Shown piece after piece: positions 11,985 to 23,935 of a stretch of 64,000 bases of DNA. Under the pieces are notes generated by a model. The model did no database searches, was not told the DNA's origin, and saw nothing but the letters and a program-made list of their open reading frames with translations. The translations under genes were made by a program, and so were the position numbers. Within the stretch, counting starts at the first letter, position 1, and each line of letters opens with the position of its first letter. The DNA is from Melastoma dodecandrum (Eukaryota; Streptophyta; Magnoliopsida; Myrtales; Melastomataceae). The DNA lies in NCBI GenBank assembly GCA_029817715.1, contig JARUPY010000237.1, forward strand, positions 310,001 to 374,000, written 5' to 3'.

Positions 11985-12700
11985 TTACCTTCGGCGTTCC
12001 TTCCATCACTTGCTTTTGCAGACGCTTGGGATGGAAGCCCTGTTGGTCGTGCTGGACCTGAAGCACCCCGGACGTTGACAAGAGATGCCTCGCGCCTTTT
12101 GTTTCTTGAGACCTTGACATTACTTGGACACTCTGGCGGGGGAGGGGGGGTCCAGCTTCCTCTTTCTACCAGTTACATTTGGCCGACGATCTACAAGTCA
12201 TCACCTTTGTCTCTGTCCTGATTGGGTCCGATGCGGTATGTGATCTCGCAGTCTGTCTCGTCAAAAATAACAACTTGAAACCTCGACCCGCTGTCATGCC
12301 TGAAAACAAGGAATTGGCAAGGGCGGATGTTGTAATGCTTCTTGAAGGCTGCGCAGCCATCCTGAAGTAGGACGCCATGCTCATCCCGGAGCAGTTTCAC
12401 CTTCCAAAGGCACTGGGGTCCTCAAGGAAGACCAGGTCCGAGGACAGAGCCGACCCCGGTTCCTCACAAATTTAACAGGAATCCTCTGTTCCAGAAAAAC
12501 AAACCAAGTGGTCTGTCTGACTATAACAACTTGTCTGACTATAACAGTGTTGGTAATAATAACATCAAGTGGTATGTCGTAGTGTTGGTAGTCGTAGTCT
12601 TGTCGTCGAGTCCTTTGTGGTTCCCATTCTGCTGTTCCCAGAAATCTCTTTCTTCCCCCCCTCTTGATGCTCAAATTCAATATTACCCTCAAAATGCAAG
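11985..12700 (-). pseudogene. B3-domain protein pseudogene, copy B
   Basis: The minus strand encodes RIPVKFVRN, then KLLRDEHGVLLQDGCAAF, KHYNIRPCQFLVFRHDS and VVIFDETDCEITYRI: the second part of a plant B3 DNA-binding domain, closely matching the better-preserved gene at 29591-30976. Exon 1, with the start codon and FFKTILP strand, is missing; the bases that flank it in copy C are joined directly near 12505. A short frame-disturbing change lies between RTPVPLE and KLLRDE, and a deletion after DRDKGDDL brings in a stop (near 12191). Not functional as read. Copy D carries the same exon-1 loss and stop, so these predate the block duplication. Confidence 0.8.
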
Positions 12701-13122
12701 TAAAGATTGATTGTTTTCATAATAATAACATCTGGCTTGCATTGTAGCTTTGATTGATTTAAAAATTTCTTTTAATGTAACCCCAAAATCTCCAATTCAA
12801 CAAACAGTTTGTAAATACTTGGGATCCCAAATAAGTTAAGAGTCAGAAGAGGAATTGGAATGCCAAAATCGAAATCACTTTATCTGTCTCGGCTGATCGA
12901 TCGAGTCGTTGCCTACCTCCTGCAGTGGAGTAGCAGCATCGACTGCTGGTTGCTACGCTCTTGTGGGCATCTCAAAATTTCTGGTTCCACGGGGACGTAC
13001 TGATAATCTTGCGCCAGTCAGCTCGCATTGTTCTCCTGTAAATAAGGTCAGAGAATGTAAAGGAAACTGTATTATCATTATGTGAAGGCTCGGGTGATAT
13101 TCTGGAAACATTCGCAACAACT
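12701..13122. other. Spacer between the B3 and Ubl-like pseudogenes, copy B
   Basis: Non-coding as far as I can see. It matches 57460-57880 almost exactly and 31290-31680 more loosely, showing that the spacer travelled with the two genes as a unit. Confidence 0.6.
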
Positions 13123-14661
13123 TTACCAGCTATATATCTCCCTTGCATATGTGGTTTTCTCCTTGCTGGGAACTCTTTTCGGAGTAGACTTTCTCGTGAT
13201 TTCCATCAAATTCGAAGAAGCTTCATCTCCCGGGGCATACGTAACCAACGGCCGCCGTGCAGCAATATCTCCCTTTCCAGTTCCTTTGGCCACTACATTC
13301 GGAACAACCTGTCCAGTTTTTCCCCCTTGTGATGTTGTCAGACCGATTTCGGTCTTTTCTTGGATCATTCCCTTCTTGTTAGGGACTTCATTAGGCTCAG
13401 TCAGAGGGCTATCAACTCTGGAACCAATATCGTGCTTCTTTTCTTTTGTATCTTGCTTCCTACTCGATTCCCTCGTCGGAGCAGGCTTCTTACGTTTCTT
13501 CCCGGATGATTTACTATCACTCACAATACCAGCAGGTATCCGCTCACGAACAACAGCTCCAGTGGTGCCCCGAATCGCTTCACCACTAGAAAGCTCTCTG
13601 CTTTTATCTCCCTCTTCAGGGTTGTTCTGTTGGGCTCCACTTATCAGACCGGTTCCGGCCACTACAGCCGGCTGAGGAGAAACCAACGCATTCTTGGGCA
13701 GCTCTTCAATACCTGTTTTTTCATTGTCGATTCCCTTGATACCCAGAAAGGCCGGCTGAGGAGAAACCAAGGCATTCTTGGGCAGCTCTTCGACACCTGT
13801 TTCCTCATTGTTGATTCCTTTCATGCCCAGGACAGCCAGCTGCGGAGAAACCAAGGCATTCTTGAGCTCTTCAAGACCTGTTTCTTCATTGTCGATTCCT
13901 TTCATGCCCAGAGAATTTGTAGCTGCAGATTAAAATAGAACGCGTCAGCATATTATCCAATTTCAGCCGTGTACAGAATAAAACAGAGTGTACATAAACT
14001 TTCGGTACTTCTTAGACACCTCGTAAGGAAACACCGCCGGTATTGAGCGCCTCACGGGCTTCAGGACGATTAAGCTTTTCCCCACACTTGGCCCCATTCC
14101 TATAGCTGTTGTCTTCTTCAAGATTGGTGCCTTGTCACGATTATCGGTACCCAACTTTCCACGACGATGATCCTTGGAAATAGAAACCTCCGCATAAAGC
14201 TGTGGGCCTTTCCTCGCTCCGACAAGAATCATGCGCACCACGATGGAGTCGGAGAGGGAATAGAAGTGGCCTCGATGCTTGATCTGGCCACAAAAACGTA
14301 TAAGAAATCCATGCCTACCGGAAACAGAACATTCCACAAGAACAACAACGTGTGCAGACCTTTATGGTGTCGACGTATATTTCTCCGTAACATGGGAAGC
14401 AGGAAGAATCGTAAAACATAAAACAGGCACACGAATCGTAAAAAAAGAGAGGGGTAACCGCTAGCAGACCAAGGCAAACCGCAGGGAGGGAAGTAATAAG
14501 AAGAGTGGAGAGAAGGAGATTTTATTCACTAAACCCTTGAGGTGGGCGATGGTGTCGAAGCAACCGAAATCGAGGGCAACATGAGTGTGGAGGCTGGTGG
14601 TGATGAATACGGGGAAGCGTGGTGGTTCCTTGTCCTCCTCCGTCGATGGCCGCAGCAACAA
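13123..14661 (-). pseudogene. Ubl-like family, locus B (expanded repeat, broken)
   Basis: Same exon order as locus A. Exon 1 (about 14640-14540) encodes EEDKEPPRFPVFITT but the ATG of locus A is ACG here. The acceptor region of exon 2 near 14410 is replaced. The SLSDS exon (14337-14030) has lost one T near 14130, shifting the frame after NRDK. The linker exon (13920-13123) is open and long, with three copies of an approximately 28-residue unit (MKG-I-NEETG-EELPKNALVSPQ) where locus A has one, followed by a basic stretch (SGKKRKKPAPTRESSRK). Locus D carries the same expansion. The linker stays open here although the upstream exons are disabled. Confidence 0.7.
13660..13908 (-). repeat. In-frame tandem repeat, 3 x about 28 codons
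   Basis: Units at about 13908-13828 (27 codons, one Pro codon deleted), 13827-13744 and 13743-13660 each encode a variant of MKGINNEETGVEELPKNALV followed by SPQ. The one-unit state is seen at loci A (6410-6340) and C. The period is a multiple of three, so it expands the protein without changing frame. Confidence 0.85.
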
Positions 14662-15193
14662 AAGAAGGAGGGAGTCCGAAATGTCGCTTCACTTCCCCGC
14701 TCGGATCTTATGCTGCCAACAATAAATGTAAATTAATTTTCCAAGCCCAATAAAAGAAACAGGAGGACTGATTTGATTTGATTCTGGTGAAAACCAATTT
14801 CTTAATATTTTTATTCCGTTTCTGTCGTTTGGATATTTTCGGGATCCAGCCCAAACGGGATTTATCTCTCCCACTCTTCGATTCTTTCCAAAATAATATA
14901 TGAATTTTATTATCGATTAAAACATGATTAATGTCATTTTGTAATTTTAATAAATATTATAAAATAACTAAATTGTTTATTAATTTCTGGAGAGCTTATG
15001 TTCTTTTATTTATATATAAGATATTTTAGGCGGATAAATTGTTTTGCTAAATTGGCGATTTGATATCTTATTTTTTCTTTAAATCCCCATACTATTTAGA
15101 CGAAGGACTATATGATTTCTTGCTCATCGAGATAGCTGGAATTGATCAAGTCATTTTGAGTCCCGTGAGTCAAAGTAACAATTTACAACAATA
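14662..15193. other. AT-rich flank, copy B
   Basis: No gene seen. It matches 59436-59967. Confidence 0.6.
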
Positions 15194-15800
15194 AGCATTC
15201 AAAGTATTTCCTAAAAATATGCATAACCATCTCAAAGCACTCTAACCCACCATACTTCAAAGTAATTTCATGTTCGGTCTTAACCGTACAATTAATTCAA
15301 AATAAATTCCAAAATAATTAATTTAGACAAGCGAGTAAAATGTTAAACACGAAGTAAAACTCATAGCACAGGTTGATCCGAAACTCACCTCCACTCACCG
15401 ATGTCTGTTTGTATTCGATTTAAGTGCAAGCATTCCCAATCATGTTTGAAGAGGTATAAGACATGAAAAAAATCAAGAAAGCACCTTAGCTTTCATGAAA
15501 AGAATAGTAACATAGATAACTCATTTAGAAAATGAACTTATGAATATCAAATAAGAGTTCATTGTCAAACGTGTATGAAAATAAAAGTTAAATTATCAAA
15601 GTATGATAGAATGAAAATCCCAAAACTTGAATGTAGTAAAGAATATTCAAATCAAGTAAACACGATGAACTGGGAAATAGAAACAAGACTTGAGTTCAAA
15701 TAATTCAATGTAGTAAAGAATGGAATTCCCGGTAGATTAGCAACATAAGAAAAAGACATAACTTGAGTTCTCATGTGCTCAATAGGCGATATAGTTATCA
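15194..15800 (+). repeat. Repeat R, copy 1
   Basis: A non-coding unit of about 600 bp, beginning CATTCAAAGTATTTCC and containing AAACTCACC-CACTCACCGATGTC and GGTATAAGACATGAAA. Copies: 20856-21490, 21683-22200 (diverged) and 59968-60575 (the duplicated partner). The origin is unidentified, possibly the untranslated part of an LTR element. Confidence 0.75.
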
Positions 15801-16789
15801 AAACGTATTAAATTGTAGAACCCGTGGTTAACAATGGACTTTCCCGCCGGGCCTCAGGTTGGAAAGGTGCGTGCCTTAATGCAAATATTGGCACACGATT
15901 GCCATTATTTCTTATCTACTTTTATCTAGACACTTGGACGTGTATGTACTTGTGATATAATTAATGTCTATCACTTTATATGAGTGATCGGGTCTAATAC
16001 TCGAACCGGCTCTAAAGCCCGTAACCGGAAACCACTGCTTTATCATTATTGTATATTTCAATTACATTGGCCGAAGCAACTTGTGATGAAGATGAAGAAT
16101 TGTTTGTCAAATATTCATCAAAAAGGGATTTGATAAATATTCAAAAACCCGAATAGAATAATGCCATAAAGTTTCATATAACTATGCACGATTAAATTAG
16201 TTCTGAATCGATAATTTAAACTAAGAGCAATCGCGGAGATCTTATTAAGTTTAGACAAATATTTCTCATACTATACAAGCATCTTGGTTGCCGTGACTTT
16301 AAAAAAAAAAAAAAACTAATCCTCATCCACCATCCTTCTCCTTTAACACCTTATATACATTCAAAACAAATGGAAAGTACTTTTACCGAGAATGACGTTA
16401 AATAAAACATCAAAAGGTATTTTCTTAACTTTGTCACACTCAGTCGTCGCACGACAATGCATGTAGTTTGAATCACTCAACTCCAAGAAAAAAAAAACTC
16501 ATTGATAAATGTAGATCCCCAAATCTCTATTTGCGGATTAAGTGCTTTTGATTTTGGAAGAACTTCTCAAAAAGTGATTACACTATCCCATTGAAAGTCA
16601 AAAAGTGATAAGGTCTTCCGCTTCTTGTAGTGCAGTGTTGGCGAATTTGTCTGCTTCTTCATTGCCATTCCTCCGCACATGGAGGATAGTTGCCTTTCCA
16701 AGGCTAGCCAAAAGCTAACCTACAATTAAGAGTCCTAAGTTCTGTGGCGGCAGTGGGCCTTACTCTAAAGTGATTATTTGGAGTTCAGA

Positions 16790-17005
16790 AAGTATTCTTA
16801 TGAGCAACTAGATGGACCAATACGGGCAGAGGAAAGGCTTGCTGCAATACAAAGTTTAGTGGATGGTCAATCAATGATTTAGACATGCAGGATAATGAAA
16901 ATTGTTCATTTGTGTTTCTAATATTCATAAGAGCCGGTGGAGTTGGCTTAAATCTTGTGGCTGCTGATACTGTTATTTTCTTTGAGCAAAACCAGAATCT
17001 TCTGC
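16790..17005 (+). pseudogene. SNF2 helicase fragment, CHR10/ALC1-like
   Basis: From 16790 the plus strand reads YEQLDGPIRAEERLAAIQSL and meets a stop. The similarity resumes in another frame (16885 on) with FVFLIFIRAGGVGLNLVAAD and TVIFFEQNQN. These are helicase C-terminal motifs IV-V of an SNF2 ATPase, and the wording is that of plant CHR10, the homologue of chromatin remodeller ALC1. Motif VI and both ends are absent, and after NQN the sequence is unrelated. Frameshift, stop and truncation make it a dead fragment, probably captured by a transposon or left from a broken gene. Confidence 0.75.
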
Positions 17006-20000
17006 CCCAGAAACGAGCGGAAGAAGACGAGGTGCAGCAGCGACCGCTGGTTCACCATTTCCTGATAATAGGACGGTCGCAGCTTCACCACAACCGGGCT
17101 TTTCTAGATTTAGGTCGTCTCTAAATCAAAGTCCTGCTGCACATCCATCAAATTCGGGTACTTGGAGCAGTATGGCTCTGAGTTCTCCACGGTTCCTCTG
17201 TCGTTGACAGAAGCATCATCCTGGCAGATACAGATGTAACGCCATGCCTCTAATCTCGGATATCCACATCGGATGGGTTAGACCAAGGCATACCTCGCAA
17301 GCTTCACGATGAAAAGGCTTCCTGTTGTCTCATTGACGGAATTGAGCGTCCTTGAACTCTTCAAACACATCTACAATTTTGCAAGCCCTAGCTACAGAGA
17401 AAGAAGGGTCGCCGATGATGTACGTCCAATATTATTTAACAGCAGCAAGATCACCATAACGCTTACGAACCGCTAGAGGCGTAGTAACCGTGCTGATGGA
17501 GCAGCCGGAAGAGAAGGGAAACCATGTGGAGGTCATCGTTGCAATCTCTGCCCTCGATGAGGATGCAGTAGCTTCCGGACAACTAAGCTCTCAAAGAAAC
17601 TCTTCCTTCCCGACCAAACTTCCCGGGAATCATGAAATCGACTATGAATTCATCGACATCGAGTTAGAGCCTGATCACCGTGCCTGTAACAAACCTGCGA
17701 AAAGACAATAGAAAGCAAGCAGAAAAATCGTGAACAAAAAAAAACTCAGAGATTCTTGCAAACAAGCTCTCCTGAACTTTCGGTAACAAGAAACAACAAA
17801 AATCAGATCCCACGATCAGCCCCCTCAATTCCCACGATCCTCCCCGAGATTTTAGGACGCTCAACGACTTCCCCACTCTCTTCTCGCACCCACAATGGCT
17901 AGCCCCGAGATTTTTGGAACAAAAATTTGGCCAGTACACGATCCCTGTTGGGGGAAGCCCCTTATAGTCCACACAGACTCGGAGGAGAAAAGAGGGGAGA
18001 TTGGAGAGATACACACAGACCGAGAGAGACAGATTAAAAAAGGGACATCATCACTCACCCACGGGGGGGCTGATCTTTAGAGGACTCCCTCCGGCCGAAG
18101 GACTAAAGGCTTTTGTCCCTAATCCCCTGGCGCATCCTCGCCATCCTCCAGCTAAGGTAAGACCGTGCCAAAGACATGGGAACCCCGTTCAACCAACCCA
18201 AATGGAGTACTCGACAACAACAATGAGAAGGACAGCATACCTCTGGCTGCGTCAGACCTCAACCTCCCTAGATGCGGCAACGACGACGCTCGTCTCCAAC
18301 TCCATTAGGATACAACCAGCGACACTTGGCATCTCTCCGCAGCAACGATGAGGACGAGCCCCTTTAGATGACCCGACCAACTCCACTTCCTTACCATCGG
18401 CAGAGAACTAGTCCAAGCTTCTCGCGGACGGGCATAAGCATCGCGGGAAGCTCTCCTCTTATTTTAACTTGCCCTTTTTTCTTAAAACGCAGGTATACAT
18501 CCTGAAGACTGTAAAATCAGCTTCGTCAGCCAATTATGCAGACCAGTATCCAGCTCCAATAATCACAGTGCCTCCTACGCCAACGGAAGAGCACCTGTAG
18601 CGACCCGGCGGCAAAGCCAACACCAATATCTGCCTCCGAAGACTATCAACACTAGCGGCAGCAACTCTGTCCCGGTTTCGACAACATCTGCATCAGCATC
18701 ACCCAAAGTCAGCCTCATCTTAGCGACTTCACCTTCTTCCTCAACAACATCGGCGGCACCGTCTTCCGCCTTCTCTGGCTCCAGTCGTCCCCTGTCTTCA
18801 GCCTTCTCCGTCAACAGCAATCCCGCTCCTCCGATGACCGGCCGCAGTTACGGGGAGACAGCTCTTCCCTCGCTGTACAGCTACAGTGACTCTCGCCCGG
18901 TGTGCCCATACCCAGACTAAATCCCGTGATGATGGCCTTCCTCGTCTCCCATGGCTTCCCTCCGCTCAGACCACCCGGATTCCACATCCACCACCGTGGG
19001 TTATGACTCGATTTCGGCGACCCAAAGCGTCCCTCCTCAGAAATCCAGATCAGGCTTGCTCAACACTAGATCTCCGCTTCCAACGAACCCTGTTCCTCAG
19101 ATGACAACCCATCTCCAGCCCATGGCATCACTCCCAACATAGGAAGTCAAGATCCAAGCTTCCGCGAGCGTGAATCAACCAGGCGAAGGGTCTTTTGATC
19201 CCATTGGTTATTGGAGGTAATGAATCCCTCTCCAAGGAAATTCTAATTTTAATGACCATACACTGGGGTTCGTGTGATTTGTCTTAAGTCTAGGATTTGT
19301 TTGAGATTTTGATTAATTTCAAATTTTAACTATTTGATTTGCTCACTGGTTTTCTTTAACAAATATCGACATGATTTGTTTAAGTGTCTTTATAATCTTT
19401 TAATACATCAACTTACGTGATTTTCTTTTGTCTAGGACTATCTTTTAATTGGTTCGATACTCATGCCGAAAATCTGTTTACCTTATTTGCACGATCCCAT
19501 ATTGTTACTTACATCAAATTTTGTATTTACTTGTTTACTTTGCATAAAAACTACAACGAGGAGAACGGATTTCCCCGGAGCATCCAAGATGCGTATATAT
19601 CATTGGGATTTATTCTTCAACATCTTGAAAAGTCACCCAACGGGCTCACAAGTCACAACCCTCCGTAAGTATCGCTATTACTTAATTAAGTTCTAATCAT
19701 TCAATTCGATTTAAATTAGAACTTTCTGATCACCTCCTTATTTGGTTTGCATGTACACCGACTGAGGATGCGGGAATCCTACAAGACGAATTTCAAAGAC
19801 TCCGAGACTTCGAAGAATACTTGAAGGCGCGTGTATCAAACCGCATAGATCTTTTCGCGAGTATAAAAACCGCGATGTCAAGATAATAAAGCGGCCCCAA
19901 TCGTCATTTCAGGTACATGAGGGAGGTGCGAGCCTCCTGAAGTTTTTGCTATTTCCACATGTAGCGAGTTGTGGGCCCAAGTACATAGGCCCACGATCAC

Positions 20001-20855
20001 CACCCTTCCCCGCTCCCTTTGATCTAAATACTTGATATGTGATTGCGTGCATATTGTTAGGCTTTTAAGATTTTATCGTCGCATGTTGTTTGCCAAACTA
20101 ATATACATGAGTTCGGGCCCAAAAAGCCCGAATCGGATCCAACGCCCGTAAAACATTGACATGAGTCCGGAGTCATGCCCGGATCGGGTCCAACACCCGT
20201 TAACCAAAAGAAAACTTTTGGAGCAAACGCAACCCTTTTCGCATGTTCAATATAAGAGTTAGTAATTAAGAATCCCCGAACTAACTGTTTTTCCGACTTA
20301 ACATAAAAGTCGGTGGCGATTCCGTAATTGTTTACCTAGGTTAAACAACAACACATTTTTACAAACGGAGCCATTTTTGAATGGGTAACGGCAACTCGAG
20401 CCGCTCTTTGAATCCTCCCCGAATTTCCCAAGCGAGGTCTTACGCAGCCTTTCGCCCGTCGCCTTCAAGGACTGGAGGCGGTTGGCGAAACGCCCCGCAG
20501 ATCCGCTCGGGAACCAAGGGAGGGATCAACCCGGTGTCCTTCCACAGCATCCGACGCTCGAGTCGTGATGACGACTGGATTGGGCCTCGAGGAGCGGGCC
20601 CGGATCCTCTTGTTGCTGGAGCCGTCGCACGCGTGCTAGGCTGAAAGGCACGCGTACAATAAAATATTAGCGCTATTAAGCATGAGATGTTAAAATATAT
20701 AATGTATAACCAAGTCTCACCTAATAGCTTAAGCTTTTAGGTCAAATGATATGGTTTATACATGCGATATGCAGGACTTCAATGAGACGAACAACAAATG
20801 TACCCATAAGTAGTTTTGATTTCCAGCTTCTCTCTCGAACATGTCATCTAGTAAC
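17006..20855. other. Unassigned repeat-like region
   Basis: The stretch 17.0-19.2 kb is relatively GC-rich with short open frames (17490-17711, 18001-18351, 18886-19142) that resemble nothing I know and lack repetition elsewhere in the window. From 19.2 to 20.65 kb the text looks like decayed LTR-element DNA, with runs such as CCCGGATCGGGTCCAACACCCG and a GTCGGTGGCGATTCCG stretch typical of the 3' end of plant Gypsy elements (20308). I cannot place element boundaries. Confidence 0.4.
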
Positions 20856-21490
20856 CATTCAAAGTATTTCCTAAAAATATGCATAATCATCTCAAAGCAC
20901 TCTAACCCACCATACTATAAAAATTAATTATTAATATGATAAGTAATTTCATGGTCGGTCTTAACCATACAATTAATTCAAAATAAATTCCAAAATAATT
21001 AATTTAGACAAACGAGTAAAATGTTAAACACGAAGTAAAACTCATAGCACAGGTTGATCCGAAACTCACCTTCACTCATCGATGTCTGTTTGTATTCGAT
21101 TTAAGTGCAAGCATTCCCAATCATGTTTGAAGAGGTATAAGACATGAAAAAATCAAGAAAGCACCTTAGCTTTCATGAAAGGAATAGTAACATCGATAAC
21201 TCATTTAGAAAATTAACTTATGAATATCAAATGAGAGTACATTGTCAAACGTGTATGAAAATAAAGGTTAAATTATCAAAGTATGTGAAAATCCCAAAAC
21301 TTGAATGTAGTAAAGAATATTCAAATCAAGTAAACACGATGAACTGGGAAATATAAACAAGACTTGAGTTCTAATACTTCAATGTAGTTAAGAATGAAAT
21401 TCTCTCTAGATTAGCAACCATAAGAAAACAAGGCATAACTGAGTTCCGTTGCATGCACAATAAGTGATATATTTACTAAAATGTAACTAT
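20856..21490 (+). repeat. Repeat R, copy 2
   Basis: It matches 15194-15800 with point changes and an extra 25-30 bp of AT-rich sequence near 20920. Non-coding. Confidence 0.75.
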
Positions 21491-21682
21491 TCAAGTTTTG
21501 AAACAAACAAGATAAGAATTAGATCACACCGATTTGCGAAATGCAAGATATGAATAAACGTTAAAGGTCGACACATGTATCCAACCGAAAACAATGATAA
21601 GGAACAAAAACCGGACAAAAAGCACTAAATCACTTAATTTAAAACACGTAACTTTCTAAGTATAACTCTTAAGTGGGTTTAA

Positions 21683-22200
21683 CAGCAAAATGTTAAACAC
21701 GAAATAGTACACCTAACCCGGGCTAATTAGAAACTCACCTTCACTCACCGATGTCGGTTTGTATTCGATTCCAAGCATTCCCAATCATATTTGAAGAGGT
21801 ATAAGACATGAAAAGAAACAAGAAAGCACCTTAGCTTTCATGAAAGTAATAATGATATAGACAAATCATTTAAAAATGAACTTATGAATGTCAAATATAA
21901 GTGCATCGTCAAACGTGTATGAAAAAAAAGTTAAATGATCAAAGCATGATATGAATGACAATCTCAAAACTTGAATGTAGTAAAGAATATTCAAACCAAG
22001 GGAGTAAACACGATGGAATGAGAAATATAAATAAGACTTGAGTTCTAATAATTCAATGTAGTAAAGAATGGAATTCTCGGTAGATTAGCAACCATAAAAA
22101 AAGGCATAACTTGAGTTCTCATATGCACAATTGGTGATATAGTTACCAAAACATAACTATTCAAGTTTTGAAACAAACAAGATAAGTTTTAGACCACACA
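21683..22200 (+). repeat. Repeat R, copy 3 (tandem with copy 2, diverged)
   Basis: It shares AAAATGTTAAACACGAA, CTCACCTTCACTCACCGATG and GGTATAAGACATGAAA-type landmarks in the same order as copy 2, with a period of about 670 bp. More diverged than copies 1, 2 and 4, so older. Confidence 0.65.
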
Positions 22201-23312
22201 GATTAGCAAAATGCAAGATATGAATTAAACGGTGAAGGCCAACACATGTATCCAGCTGAAAACAATGATAAAGAACGAAAACATGACAAAAAACCATTAA
22301 ATCCTTTAATAAAAGCACGTAACTTTCTAATAATCAACTCTCAACCTCGCATATGATAGGTGACATACTACGACAAGTTCTTAGTAAGTTTAAATTACTT
22401 TGCAAAGGCCAATGTAAATACACGAATTACTAATAACGATTGGAAATGTCACTGTTTTGTATGAAAATTTTGCCAATTTTACGAAATTTTTGCCAACCTT
22501 ATGAAATTACTGGTGAGTAAAAAATCAATTTTGACCGGATTGCCTGTAGTAGCAAGTTTACAGGCAATCCGAATTTGACGGGATTGCCTGTCTGGACACT
22601 TAGCCAAAACCAAACATATGGGCAAGTAGGATTGTCGGTCAAATGCATGTCCAAAGACAATCCGGTTATGAACGGATTAATGTTAATAAGTACAAAAAAA
22701 TTGTTCTAAGCAAAAATGCAAAAAAATCGTAATATCCAAAAATTGCTTTCTTTCACGAAATATTTGTAAATAGCCGACAAAAAAAAAATTTGTACAATTA
22801 ATTTATATCGACAAAGAAAATATTAGTATTTACGAAATATTTGCGATAGGGAATGTCCTATACGAATTTATTGTCACGAAACGATTTAATTGTATACCTT
22901 TACGAAATATTTTTTAGCATCAAAATTTAGAATACATAAAGTTCGACATTTTTTCGTATTACACAAAGAGACAAAATAGCACTATAAATTTTTTTATTGA
23001 CGTTTGTAACAATTAATTGGTAAAGTTCGGCATAACATAGTCTTACTGTTACACTAAGAGGGGGGTGAATTAGTGTTAAAGTCCAATTAAGGATTTTTAA
23101 CGCTTTTTCGATTAATCCCGCAGTGGAAGGAAGCTTCTGTAATATAGAACCTTTGAGATAGGTTTCTGTAAGACAGAACGTTGTTTGATGTACGCTAGAC
23201 TTTTATAGTGGTTCGGCAAATTGCCTACTCCACTCTTCACCCAGAAACTTGGATGGTTTTCACTCAAATGTATCTCAATACAGATTACACAATTGATAGC
23301 AAACAGAGCTAT

Positions 23313-23610
23313 TCAGAAAGTTCTGCACTGTCATAGTATGAGTGGTAGAGCACAGACCAGAAGGTTCTGTACAGTAGACCTTGTTACACGGCAAAGACCA
23401 GAAAGTTCTGTACCGTAGAACTCTGAGTGGAAGAGTACAGACCAGAAGGTTCTGTACCAAGAGTGTGTCAATCTTTAACAAACCAAAATGGTCCGTATAG
23501 AAATGACTTGAGGTAAGCACAGACCGTAAGGTTCTGCACTGAAGAGATTCACAGACCCGAAGGTTCTGCACTACAGTAGGTTGTACAGACCCGAGGGTTC
23601 TGCATTACAG
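23313..23610. repeat. Irregular short repeats inside the solo LTR
   Basis: About seven copies of an approximately 20-bp motif, CAGACC(A/C)GAAGGTTCTG(T/C)AC, at variable spacing (23313, 23358, 23396, 23441, 23519, 23551, 23586). Non-coding. Confidence 0.8.
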
Positions 23611-23803
23611 TAACTCGGTGTACACGTTAGTGTGACTGACAAAGTAACCAATGCGCAATCCTGTCAAGGACAACGACTTCGTGGCGTACCCCACGCGAGC
23701 ATGTAGCGAACCTTACGCAAGCGAACAGCGACCTCTGTCCAAGGATGGATTTTCTCTCCGGCGGCTCCACACGACCTGCACGATCTCCTCGAGATAGCGA
23801 CTA

Positions 23804-23935
23804 TGCAAACACAACGCCCTTGCACAAGGCTTCTCCGAGCATACACAACGCCTTTGCTCTAGGCTTCTCGAGCATACACAACGCCTTTGCTCTAGGCTTC
23901 TCGAGCATACACAACGCCTTTGCTCTAGGCTTCTC
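23804..23935. repeat. 33-bp tandem repeat, 3 exact-like plus 1 degenerate unit
   Basis: Units start at 23837, 23870 and 23903 (GAGCATACACAACGCCTTTG... ending GGCTTCTC), preceded by a degenerate unit at 23804. The period is 33 bp and the repeat lies inside the solo LTR. Period divisible by three makes the open frames across it (23745-24071 and the minus strand) an artefact. Confidence 0.9.

Larger units (their letters stand above)
8575..16032 (+). repeat. Segmental duplication, daughter copy (partner 53301-60806)
   Basis: The 7458-bp block matches 53301-60806 (7506 bp) in the same orientation, near-identical throughout. It starts in the middle of a Copia LTR and ends just after GTAACCGGAAAC. 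Differences are small indels (for example 9 bp missing from the LTR here near 9220), point changes, and a short replaced stretch near 14410. The partner contains the complete Copia element to its left, so this copy is the derived one. Confidence 0.9.

Noticed and set aside
13082..13675. 197-codon plus-strand open frame with hydrophobic runs
   Set aside because: Antisense shadow of the locus B linker exon; the minus strand carries the conserved motifs.
17490..19142. Possible plus-strand gene in the GC-richer stretch
   Set aside because: Frames are short, switch often, have low-complexity Pro/Ser/Thr composition and no consistent splice pattern or domain.
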